Below are positions 1 to 5,876 of a stretch of DNA of 10,595 nt, in pieces. Within the stretch, counting starts at the first letter, position 1; the number at the start of each line of letters is the position of its first letter. The notes beneath the pieces were generated by a model, which saw nothing but the letters and a program-made list of their open reading frames with translations, did no database searches and was not told where the DNA came from. The position numbers were made by a program, and so were the translations under genes. The DNA is from an uncultured Agathobaculum sp. (GTDB lineage: Bacteria > Bacillota > Clostridia > Oscillospirales > Butyricicoccaceae), in assembly GCA_934504345.1 (NCBI GenBank), contig CAKSVR010000067.1, forward strand, positions 1-10,595. The letters are read 5' to 3'.

Positions 1-1
1 C

Positions 2-937
2 ATCACGCAGGGCGCGTACCTCACCATCACAGGCCGCAACCTCGACAAGGCCGCTGCGCTGCAAAAGCAGCTGACCGATGCGGTTCCGGGCGCGCGCATC
101 TCGGTGTTCAACCGCCGTCATATCCCGCGCGATATTCAGATCGTGCTCAATTCCACGCCGGTGGGTATGTATCCCAAGGAGAACACCGCGCCGCTGCATT
201 ATCTGCCGCACAAGACCGAGTATGTGTTCGATGCCATCTACAATCCGCCGGTGACGGCCACGATGAAGCTCGCCAACCCGCGCAAGACCAAGACCCGTGA
301 CGGCCTGTTCATGCTCGTCATGCAGGCGGCGCACGCACAGACCATCTGGACGGGCGTGACGTTCGAGCCGCAGGCGTGTGAAACCATCCTGCGCCGCACC
401 TACGGCAAAATGGCGGTCAAGCGCCTGCACGAGAAGCACGGCAAGCGCAATCTGGTGCTGTGCGGCTTCATGGGCAGCGGCAAGACCACCATCGGCCGCA
501 AGCTGGCGCGTCTGACCGGACTGGATTTCATCGATGCCGACATCTACCTCGAGGAGCAGGAGGGCAAAAAGATCTCGGACATCTTTGCCGAAAAGGGCGA
601 AGCCTACTTCCGCGACCGCGAAACCTATTACATCAAGGAGCTGTCCAAGCGCGAGGGCATCGTGCTGTCGCTGGGCGGCGGCGCCGTCCTCCGGTCGGAG
701 AATGTGGCCGCTGTCAAGGAAAACGGCCTGCTCATCCATCTGGACACGCCGTTCTACCGCATCTTGAAGAACCTGTCCTACTCCACCAACCGTCCGCTGC
801 TGGACAAGCCGGACAAGCAGGCGGAAACACGCCGTCTTTACAACGCACGCAAGGCCATCTACCACCGCGTTTCCGATGTTTCGGTACGCAGTCCCAAGCT
901 GTCCGAGGTGCTGGAAAAAGTTATCAAAAGCGTATAA
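2..937 (+). CDS. aroK: Shikimate dehydrogenase-shikimate kinase fusion (5' end missing)
   Basis: The frame is open from the window edge to a TAA, giving 311 visible residues; the true start lies upstream. Visible residues 1-135 match the C-terminal part of shikimate dehydrogenase (AroE): a Rossmann-type stretch ITITGRN-like at the start, NSTPVGMYP at about 50-58, DAIYNPP, and GLFMLVMQAA..WTG near the end. From about residue 150 the same frame continues as a complete shikimate kinase (AroK): Walker A GFMGSGKTT (155-163), DADIYLEE with the substrate-site Asp, FRDRE, the LGGGAV loop, and a TNRPLL lid-type segment. The two activities are consecutive-but-one steps of chorismate synthesis (3-dehydroshikimate to shikimate to shikimate-3-phosphate), both cytosolic. 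There is no stop or start signal between the domains, so one bifunctional polypeptide is the simplest reading. The AroE catalytic Lys/Asp lie outside the window and cannot be checked. Confidence 0.93.
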   Translation: MTQGAYLTITGRNLDKAAALQKQLTDAVPGARISVFNRRHIPRDIQIVLNSTPVGMYPKENTAPLHYLPHKTEYVFDAIYNPPVTATMKLANPRKTKTRDGLFMLVMQAAHAQTIWTGVTFEPQACETILRRTYGKMAVKRLHEKHGKRNLVLCGFMGSGKTTIGRKLARLTGLDFIDADIYLEEQEGKKISDIFAEKGEAYFRDRETYYIKELSKREGIVLSLGGGAVLRSENVAAVKENGLLIHLDTPFYRILKNLSYSTNRPLLDKPDKQAETRRLYNARKAIYHRVSDVSVRSPKLSEVLEKVIKSV

Positions 938-971
938 GGGACTGGACAAATCTTCCGGATACGTTTACAAT

Positions 972-1005
972 AAGGGGCATACCGCAAAGGGGTATGTCCC
1001 CTTTT
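972..1005 (+). terminator. Intrinsic terminator after the aroE-aroK fusion
   Basis: AAGGGGCATACC pairs with GGTATGTCCCCTT (12 bp with one bulged T, loop GCAAAG), followed directly by a short T run. It lies 34 bp after the stop codon, on the expected strand. A left-hand A tract is minimal, so it is mainly a rightward terminator. Confidence 0.8.
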
Positions 1006-1018
1006 GCATCTTTGTGAC

Positions 1019-1101
1019 CGTAGGGCGGGGTGCCCTCACCCCGCCGTATCTAAGTGAAAGCACTCAGTTACAGCGGCGGGCTGAGGTCAGCCCGCCCTAC
1101 G
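1019..1101. repeat. Palindromic REP-like/MITE-like intergenic element
   Basis: The outer ends CGTAGGGCGGG (1019-1029) and CCCGCCCTACG (1091-1101) are perfect 11-bp inverted repeats. Inside are two further perfect hairpins: 1024-1045 (GGCGGGGTG, loop CCCT) and 1075-1096 (GGCGGGCTGA, 2-nt loop), with a small AGTG/CACT hairpin between them. The unit can therefore fold as one long cruciform or as two GC-rich hairpins. It fills the gap between a terminator and the next gene's RBS and contains no ORF of note. The symmetry suggests a dispersed non-autonomous repeat; copy number cannot be seen from one window. Confidence 0.75.
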
Positions 1102-1138
1102 AGATACCCACGCAATAAGAGGAGGATTACACAGCAAT

Positions 1139-4126
1139 ATGAGATCATTCACCAAATTAACAGCGGTGGCTCTGGCGCTTACCCAACTGCTCACAGCCGC
1201 CGCCGGAGCCGCTTTTGACAACGGCTTCAGCTATTCAACCGACATCGGCAGCGGCCTGCGCTACACCCGTGACGAGGGCACGCTGAAGTCCGCCGTACAG
1301 CGCGCGAACGTGCTGACCTATTCCCCGAACAGCAGCGTTTCGCCCATCATGGTGTACGCTGATGAAAAGCTGTACGGCAGCAAGGCCACCATCACGAATG
1401 CGGTCAAATACCTTGAAAATCAGGGAAAGACCGTGCTCGGCGGCACAAATGCGGACTTTTTCGTGATGTCGAGCGGCATTCCGCTCGGCCTCGTCATCGA
1501 TGAGGGCGAGCTCATCTCGTCCGATGCATGGCAGTACGCCGTCGGCTTCAAAAAAGACGGCACTGCCGTCATGGGCCGCCCGACCATGGGCATCCGCGTG
1601 AGCGGCGCGAGCGGCACCGTCAACGTGTCGTATTTCAACAAAACGCGCACCACGGCGGGCGCATACCTGCTCGACCACAACTACGACAGCTCCACGCACT
1701 TCTCTGCAAACGGCACGAACATCATTTTGGAGCGCGTGGATGATACGCCGGTGACGGTCAACGGCTCAGTCAAGCTCAAGGTCGTGAACAAGGGTACGGG
1801 CAACGGCTCGCTGACCATCACGGACAAACAGATGGTGCTCACCAAGTCGGACGGCGCGAACGTTCCCTCGTGGGTGGACTTCGCCGTTGGCGAGGAGGTC
1901 ACGCTGAGCATCGCCGCGAACGACTCGAGCTGGTCGGATGTGGAATACGCCGTCGGCGGCAAGCTGCTCCTCGAGGGCGGCACGGTGACGACCTCCGGCA
2001 TTGACGGCGGCTCGACCCGCAGAGCGCGCAGCGCGGTCGGTGTCAAGGCAGACGGCACGGTCATGCTGTACGAGATCGACGGAAACCAGTCCTCGAGTGC
2101 AGGCCTGACGGCGGCAGAGCTCGGTCAGGAGCTCAAGGACCTCGGCTGTGTGCGCGCCGTATGTCTGGATGGCGGCGGCTCGTCCGCGATGGCGCTGAGA
2201 AAGCCCGGCGAGAGCACGGCGGCGCTCATCTCCAACCCGTCGGACGGCTCGCAGCGCGCGTGCGCCAACTACATCTTCTTTGTAAACAACGCTGCCGCGG
2301 ACGGCGTGACGGCTCATGCCGTGCTCACGCCGAGCTACCGCTATCTGCTGCCGGGCGCATCCACATGGTTCTCGATCAAGGGCGCGGATGCCTCCTATGC
2401 GGCGGCGGATGCACCGGCCGACCTCGCGTTCACCGTATCGAACGACCTCGGCACGGTGAACGGACAGACGTTCACCGCCGGTCAGACGGCGGGCCGCGCA
2501 ACCATCACCGGCTCGAACGGTGCGGTTTCCGGCTCGATGGAGGTCTGCATCACAGGCAGTGTGCAGTCTATCGCGCTGCAAAGCGGCGGAAAGGCCCTCA
2601 GCGCCATCTCGGTCAAGCCCGGACAGAGCGTAGACGTTGATGCGCTGGCGTACCACCTCGGCACCCGCGCTGCGGCCAGCGATGCCCTGTTCCATTGGAC
2701 GGTGACGGGCAATATCGGCACGGTAAGCGAGAACGGCGTGTTCACCGCGGGCAGCGAGATGGCCTCCGGCACGCTGACCTGCTCGTATGGCGGCACCAGC
2801 AAGTCCATTCCGGTGAATGTCGGCATGGGCGACCCGCAAAAGGCGCTGTTCGTCTCCACATTTGACGACGACCTCGGCGGTATCCTCGCCTCGGACGGTG
2901 TTTCGCTCTCCCGCGTGACCGGCCACACCTCGGTGGCACGCGGCACGGGCTCGCTCAAGGCGCTGTGGAACGGCGCAGCCATGGACGGCTTTACGCTCTC
3001 CATCCCGCCGATGGACATTGCCGATATGCACTATCTGACCCTGTGGGCGTGCTCGCTGAATACCGCCGGTACGCTCACCGCCGTGTTCACCGATGCCGAG
3101 GGCAATGAGCTGACTGCACCGCTCTCCGCCGCGACCGGCAACAGCTGGGCACAGCTGACGGCCTCCGTTCCGGACGGCGCAGAGCAGTTCACCGCGCTGC
3201 GGTTCACCAAAAACGGTGCGGGCGCCTCCAACTCCGCGCTGTCGCTCGACCAGATCGTGCTGACCGCGCACCACGCCGTGACGAACACGGATGCACCGTC
3301 GGTCAAGCTGAACAGCACCGGCGTGACGGTCGATGCAGGCGCGTCGGCCACGCTCACCGGCACGGCCACAATGGAAAACGGCAAATATCCTGCCCGCGCG
3401 GCCAATATCGCGGTCAAGATCGATGGAACGCTCGTGCCGAATGCCGCTTCGATGAACGGCTCGGCGCTGACCATCACCACGGGCGCACTGTCCGCCGGTA
3501 CACACAGCATCACAGCGGACGTTTCGGATGATGCAGGCAACCGCACCCGCGTTTCCGCCACTGTCACCGCCGGTGCGGCGGCGAATGTGTTCGCGGACAC
3601 CGCCTCGCACTGGGCGGGCGGCTATGCGGCGCTGCTGAACGCACGCGGCATCATGAAAGGCGAAACCGCGAACGGCAGCACCTATTTCCGCCCAAACCGC
3701 AGCCTGACCCGTCAGGAGTTCGCGGTGACGATGGCGCGCCTGCTGAAGCTGGACACCACGGACACCGCAGGCTCTCTCGGCTTTGCCGATGAGGACAAGA
3801 TACCGAGCTGGGCACGCGGCGCGGTCGGCGCGGTATCTCGCGCGAACATCATGAACGGCTCGGGCTCGAACGGCAAGCTGTACTTCAACCCGCAGAGCAC
3901 CATGACCCGCGCCGAAGTAATGACAGTCATCGGACGCTGTCTGCCGCGCGGCTACGCCTCGGCAAGCCTCAGCTATCAGGACAGCGCCTCCATCCCTGCG
4001 TGGGCGGCAGAGCAGGTAAAGACCTGTGTTTCCGCCGGTGTCATCGGCGGCTACGCGGATAACACCATCCGCCCGCTCGGCAGCATCACGCGCGGTGAGA
4101 TCGCGAAGATCCTCGCGCTGTTCTGA
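1139..4126 (+). CDS. Secreted SLH-anchored phosphodiester glycosidase (NAGPA-domain) protein
   Basis: 995 residues. The ATG is preceded by AAGAGGAGG (1117-1125), with a rather long 13-nt spacing. Residues 1-24 form a Sec signal peptide (MRSFTK, hydrophobic core, cleavage near AGA-AF). Residues about 60-385 match the phosphodiester glycosidase/NAGPA (DUF2233-like) fold: NADFF at 104-108, RSAVGVKADG at 297-306, and the diagnostic CLDGGGSSAM at 342-351. Residues about 390-565 look like two Ig-like (Big2-type) modules, 570-715 a jelly-roll or carbohydrate-binding-like region starting at FVSTFDDD, and 720-812 another Ig-like module ending DDAGNRT. Three SLH repeats start near 818, 882 and 946, with LTRQEF, MTRAEV and ITRGEI cores and NIMNG/VIGGYAD-type motifs. 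Such SLH triplets bind cell-wall polymers, so the enzyme is probably displayed on the cell surface and attacks sugar-1-phosphodiesters or related glycans. The substrate is unknown. It appears to be a single-gene unit; no clear terminator follows it. Confidence 0.88.
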   Translation: MRSFTKLTAVALALTQLLTAAAGAAFDNGFSYSTDIGSGLRYTRDEGTLKSAVQRANVLTYSPNSSVSPIMVYADEKLYGSKATITNAVKYLENQGKTVLGGTNADFFVMSSGIPLGLVIDEGELISSDAWQYAVGFKKDGTAVMGRPTMGIRVSGASGTVNVSYFNKTRTTAGAYLLDHNYDSSTHFSANGTNIILERVDDTPVTVNGSVKLKVVNKGTGNGSLTITDKQMVLTKSDGANVPSWVDFAVGEEVTLSIAANDSSWSDVEYAVGGKLLLEGGTVTTSGIDGGSTRRARSAVGVKADGTVMLYEIDGNQSSSAGLTAAELGQELKDLGCVRAVCLDGGGSSAMALRKPGESTAALISNPSDGSQRACANYIFFVNNAAADGVTAHAVLTPSYRYLLPGASTWFSIKGADASYAAADAPADLAFTVSNDLGTVNGQTFTAGQTAGRATITGSNGAVSGSMEVCITGSVQSIALQSGGKALSAISVKPGQSVDVDALAYHLGTRAAASDALFHWTVTGNIGTVSENGVFTAGSEMASGTLTCSYGGTSKSIPVNVGMGDPQKALFVSTFDDDLGGILASDGVSLSRVTGHTSVARGTGSLKALWNGAAMDGFTLSIPPMDIADMHYLTLWACSLNTAGTLTAVFTDAEGNELTAPLSAATGNSWAQLTASVPDGAEQFTALRFTKNGAGASNSALSLDQIVLTAHHAVTNTDAPSVKLNSTGVTVDAGASATLTGTATMENGKYPARAANIAVKIDGTLVPNAASMNGSALTITTGALSAGTHSITADVSDDAGNRTRVSATVTAGAAANVFADTASHWAGGYAALLNARGIMKGETANGSTYFRPNRSLTRQEFAVTMARLLKLDTTDTAGSLGFADEDKIPSWARGAVGAVSRANIMNGSGSNGKLYFNPQSTMTRAEVMTVIGRCLPRGYASASLSYQDSASIPAWAAEQVKTCVSAGVIGGYADNTIRPLGSITRGEIAKILALF

Positions 4127-4228
4127 CGTTCCGTGCCGGAGATGCCCCGTTTTTCCTTCTTTCACCGTTATCAGGCAGCCGATGCAGGTCGGCCTATGCG
4201 CCTGCCCGTTCTTTCCCGCGTAAAATCA

Positions 4229-4253
4229 ATACCACGCCCAAAGGACGTGGTAT
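4229..4253 (-). repeat. IS200 right-end subterminal hairpin
   Basis: On the minus strand this is an 11-bp stem (one G.T wobble) with a TTT loop. On the plus strand the same position is a C.A mismatch, so the structure is better on the tnpA strand. It shares the CCAC...TTT...GTGG layout with 4890-4908. Confidence 0.65.
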
Positions 4254-4302
4254 GAATAATAACCCTATAAGGGTAGACAATACCAGCAGCGCCTAAAGGC
4301 GC

Positions 4303-4336
4303 ACAAAAGCGACACCAACCGCAAATGGTGTCGCTT
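4303..4336 (-). terminator. Probable tnpA transcript terminator hairpin
   Basis: AAGCGACACCA (4307-4317) pairs perfectly with TGGTGTCGCTT (4326-4336) around an 8-nt loop. On the minus strand the stem runs into TTTT (4309-4303 region) 45 bp after the tnpA stop. On the plus strand it is followed by ACTTTTTA, so it may work both ways. Its loop plus descending arm is complementary to the tnpA leader (see findings). Confidence 0.6.
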
Positions 4337-4380
4337 ACTTTTTACTTCTTGAAGGGATCTTCATATTCTTTAAAGCTGAG

Positions 4381-4791
4381 CTAATCCATGATCATATCTT
4401 CATTTCCCTGCTCACGAATATACTTTGCAACAGCCGCCTTATTAGCACCTACCGTACTGACATAGTATCCCTTCGCCCAGAACACTCTCCGTCCGTACTT
4501 ATACTTCATATTGGCATGCCTTTCAAAAATCATAAGCGTGCTCTTGCCCTTTAAGTATCCCATAAACTCCGATACACACAAACTCGGCGGAATTGATACC
4601 AACATATGAATATGATCCGGCATTGCGTGTGCCTCTATAATCTCCACATGTTTATAATCGCACAGTTTTCTCAATATCTCTCCTATATCCTCGCGTATCT
4701 CTTTATATATCACTTTTCTGCGATATTTCGGTATAATCACTATGTGATATTGACATTTCCACCTCGTATGTGATAGACTGCTTTCGTCCAT
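4381..4791 (-). CDS. tnpA: IS200/IS605-family Y1 transposase TnpA
   Basis: 136 residues, normal for the family (about 130-155). TnpA is an HUH single-strand transposase that cuts and rejoins the element's top strand as a circle. Seen: the HUH metal-binding motif HIH at 60-62 in MPDHIHMLVSIPP, an N-terminal YHIVIIPKYRRKV strand typical of the family, FWAKGYYVSTVG at 104-114, and the helix KYIREQ, whose Tyr124 is the expected nucleophile. No frameshift or stop is present, so it is probably active. The start ATG has a strong SD, GAGGAGG (4804-4798), 6 nt upstream, which lies inside an inverted repeat arm. The gene is AT-richer than its neighbours and antisense to the flanking plus-strand genes, as expected for an inserted element. 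Confidence 0.94.
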   Translation of the reverse strand: MDESSLSHTRWKCQYHIVIIPKYRRKVIYKEIREDIGEILRKLCDYKHVEIIEAHAMPDHIHMLVSIPPSLCVSEFMGYLKGKSTLMIFERHANMKYKYGRRVFWAKGYYVSTVGANKAAVAKYIREQGNEDMIMD

Positions 4792-4795
4792 ATTC

Positions 4796-4853
4796 GGCCT
4801 CCTCTGGTCTGGTTTGCGGTTGGCGTCGCTCTCCTATTATACCAGAGGAGGCC
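4796..4853 (-). promoter_or_regulatory. Inverted repeat masking the tnpA ribosome binding site
   Basis: Perfect 13-bp arms at 4796-4808 (GGCCTCCTCTGGT) and 4841-4853 (ACCAGAGGAGGCC) are separated by 32 nt. On the tnpA strand the promoter-proximal arm carries the SD GAGGAGG, so a transcript containing both arms would bury the RBS. The distal arm overlaps the tnpA -10 box, so it should be present only in transcripts that enter from outside the element. RBS occlusion in IS200 and fold-back inhibition in IS10/IS50 are known precedents. Confidence 0.7.
4836..4844 (-). promoter_or_regulatory. tnpA promoter, extended -10
   Basis: On the minus strand TGG-TATAAT is a perfect -10 with a TGn extension. 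No -35 match is seen at 17 bp, which an extended -10 can tolerate. The start site would fall near 4829, giving a leader of about 38 nt. Confidence 0.6.
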
Positions 4854-4889
4854 TTATTTTTCCTAATCAACGCTTCCGCTTTTTCTCCT

Positions 4890-4908
4890 CCACAAGTAAA
4901 ACTTGTGG
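4890..4908 (-). repeat. IS200 left-end subterminal hairpin
   Basis: A perfect 8-bp stem CCACAAGT/ACTTGTGG with a 3-nt loop (TTT on the tnpA strand), about 100 bp upstream of tnpA. It has the same layout as the right-end hairpin at 4229-4253. Confidence 0.6.
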
Positions 4909-4923
4909 TTGTTAGAACTAACG

Positions 4924-4959
4924 AAAAACCCGGAACACCAAACGTGTTCCGGGTTCTTT
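4924..4959. terminator. Strong bidirectional terminator upstream of the IS
   Basis: A 12-bp stem AACCCGGAACAC (4927-4938) / GTGTTCCGGGTT (4944-4955) with loop CAAAC. The minus-strand tail is TTTTT and the plus-strand tail CTTTA. It would stop leftward transcripts before they enter tnpA. Whether it belongs to the IS left end or to the host sequence is unclear. Confidence 0.75.
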
Positions 4960-4998
4960 ATTGACCCCACAGTTGCTTTTTGCTCTCTATCCTGTTAT

Positions 4999-5025
4999 GC
5001 TGTGATCGTTCACAGCGCGTTTTTT
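4999..5025 (+). terminator. Terminator-like hairpin with T6 tail
   Basis: GCTGTGA-TCGT-TCACAGC (7-bp stem, 4-nt loop), then GCG and six T. It is oriented for rightward transcripts, yet no rightward gene precedes it nearby, so its client is unknown. The three bases between stem and T run weaken the call. Confidence 0.4.
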
Positions 5026-5039
5026 CATCACCTCCGCTC

Positions 5040-5202
5040 GAGAAGTTGTTTTTATAGCCGGAGTATGCCAGATGTGCGTGAATTTTGCTGCCAGACAAGG
5101 CATTTTTTTGCAGCAATCCTGTTGGATTGCAAAAGAAAATAACGCAGTATGGCGGCAAAAGGCCGCGCAGATGGTGTGCAATGGCTATGAAAACAACTTC
5201 TT
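5040..5202. repeat. 163-bp imperfect palindrome, MITE-like
   Basis: The terminal inverted repeats at 5040-5059 and 5183-5202 match at 18 of 20 positions. The symmetry continues inward: TTTTGCTGCC (5083-5092) against GGCGGCAAAA (5151-5160), and a perfect central hairpin GCAATCC-TGTT-GGATTGC at 5113-5130. The whole unit could therefore fold into one long hairpin. No convincing gene is inside; short minus-strand frames run through it but have no supported start. It could be a non-autonomous transposon relic, a dispersed structural repeat, or the template of a structured RNA. Confidence 0.7.
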
Positions 5203-5218
5203 AACTCCCACACCTATG

Positions 5219-5245
5219 TAACGTTTTGGATGGCCAAAATGTGAC
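5219..5245 (-). promoter_or_regulatory. Leftward ECF-type promoter (twin of the sigma operon promoter)
   Basis: On the minus strand GTCACATTTTG (5245-5235), 11 bp, then CGTTA (5223-5219). The motif and spacing are identical to the rightward copy at 5279-5305. ECF promoters commonly have an AAC/CAC-containing -35 and a CGT-type -10. No clear gene follows within about 400 bp to the left. Confidence 0.5.
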
Positions 5246-5278
5246 ACCTTTCTTCAAAAAAATATTTTTTATTTTCCC

Positions 5279-5305
5279 GTCACATTTTGAGGCGTGCCGG
5301 CGTTA
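5279..5305 (+). promoter_or_regulatory. Probable autoregulatory ECF promoter of the sigma/anti-sigma operon
   Basis: GTCACATTTTG (5279-5289), an 11-bp spacer and CGTTA (5301-5305), ending about 50 bp before the sigma start codon. That leaves a leader of roughly 45 nt. The AT-rich tract 5256-5275 immediately upstream could act as an UP element for both divergent promoters. The assignment rests on position and on the mirrored second copy. Confidence 0.55.
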
Positions 5306-5357
5306 TTCATACAGGGAGCATCATCATCCCACCGTTCTACCCGAGGAGGGAAGCCCA

Positions 5358-5876
5358 TTGGACCCACAGACCAATTCATTTTTCGGTGAATTGTATACCC
5401 GATATTACTTAGACCTGTTCCGCTACGCGAAATCCTACGTCCGAGAGGATGCGCTGGCACAGGAGATCGTGCAGGAGGCATTCGTCATCCTGCTCACCCA
5501 GCAGAGCACGCTCGAACAGCACCCGAACATTCTCGGCTGGCTGGTGACGGTCGTGCGAAATCAGGCCGTGAGCGAGCTGCGCCGCCGCAAAAAATGCACT
5601 GCCGTACCGCTCGAGGAGCTGGCCGCCGTGCCCGCTGCGCCGCATGAACCGTCCCTGCGGGACACGCTGCCGCGCGGCCTGAGCGACGAGGACTGCCGTC
5701 TGCTCATGCTGCGGTATGAGCAGCAGCTGTCGCACGAGGAGATCGCGCAGACGCTCGGCATTTCGGTGATGGCCAGCCGCGCGCGCCTGCACCGCGCCCA
5801 AAAGCTCTGTGCCCGGCTGCTCAAGGACGAAGAACGAAAGGAGGCACTGCACAATGGAACATCCCAACGGCACTGA
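5358..5876 (+). CDS. ECF-type RNA polymerase sigma factor
   Basis: 172 residues from a TTG start at 5358, which has an ideal SD GAGGAGGG (5343-5350) 7 nt upstream. The frame is open further upstream, but that extension crosses the promoter and has no RBS, so the TTG is preferred. Region 2 spans about 9-78: FFGELYTRYYLDLFRYAKSYV, then DALAQEIVQEAFVILL (core-binding helix), then WLVTVVRNQAVSELRRRKK (-10 recognition). Region 4 spans about 108-156: LSDEDCRLLMLRY, LSHEEIAQTLGIS and SRARLHRAQKL form the -35-reading helix-turn-helix. There is no region 1.1 or 3, as in ECF factors. It overlaps the next gene by 23 nt, indicating translational coupling with its likely anti-sigma factor. It probably activates its own promoter (5279-5305). 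The inducing signal is unknown. Confidence 0.9.
   Translation: MDPQTNSFFGELYTRYYLDLFRYAKSYVREDALAQEIVQEAFVILLTQQSTLEQHPNILGWLVTVVRNQAVSELRRRKKCTAVPLEELAAVPAAPHEPSLRDTLPRGLSDEDCRLLMLRYEQQLSHEEIAQTLGISVMASRARLHRAQKLCARLLKDEERKEALHNGTSQRH

Larger units (their letters stand above)
4222..4925 (-). mobile_element. IS200-type (IS200/IS605 family) insertion sequence, tnpA only; boundaries approximate
   Basis: The element consists of an intact Y1 transposase gene flanked by matched hairpins. Read on the tnpA strand, the left-end hairpin (4890-4908) is CCACAAGT-TTT-ACTTGTGG and the right-end hairpin (4229-4253) is ATACCACGTCC-TTT-GGGCGTGGTAT. Both have the form CCAC-N4-TTT-N4-GTGG. The right one pairs fully, with one G.T wobble, only on the tnpA strand, which fits the family's single-strand recognition of its top strand. 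There is no tnpB or guide-RNA-like partner. Extra hairpins at 4262-4274, 4289-4302 and 4307-4336 lie downstream of tnpA. Cleavage tetranucleotides cannot be assigned from one copy, so the ends given are estimates. The insertion sits between the SLH protein gene and the sigma operon. Confidence 0.8.

Noticed and set aside
1766..4165. 799-residue open frame on the minus strand opposite the SLH protein gene
   Set aside because: Composition is Arg/Ala/Gly-rich with no domain or signal peptide. It mirrors the GC-rich third positions of the real plus-strand gene, which has clear motifs throughout.
4127..4221. Possible terminator after the SLH protein gene
   Set aside because: A T5 run occurs near 4150, but only weak 5-bp stems are found and none is placed directly before it.
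4222..4925. TnpB/IS605-type partner or guide RNA in the IS
   Set aside because: There is no second gene and no room for one; the element is tnpA-only.
4961..4990. TTGACC as a possible rightward -35 box
   Set aside because: No acceptable -10 hexamer at 16-18 bp; the best candidate matches about half of the consensus, and no rightward gene starts nearby.
4987..5035. Minus-strand GGAGG (5035-5031) followed by ATG and a 13-codon frame MKKRAVNDHSITG
   Set aside because: The SD-to-start spacing is only 2 nt and the peptide is very short. It could be the stump of a lost gene under the leftward ECF promoter, but the evidence is too thin to annotate.
4958..5181. Two minus-strand frames of 64-66 codons within the 163-bp palindrome region
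   Set aside because: They lie mostly inside the imperfect palindrome, lack a spaced RBS, and have Cys/His/Ile-rich composition typical of translated repeats.
5226..5357. N-terminal extension of the sigma factor by 44 codons from an upstream TTG
   Set aside because: It would translate the promoter and AT-rich dyad, gives non-sigma-like sequence, and has no RBS, while the TTG at 5358 has a near-perfect one.
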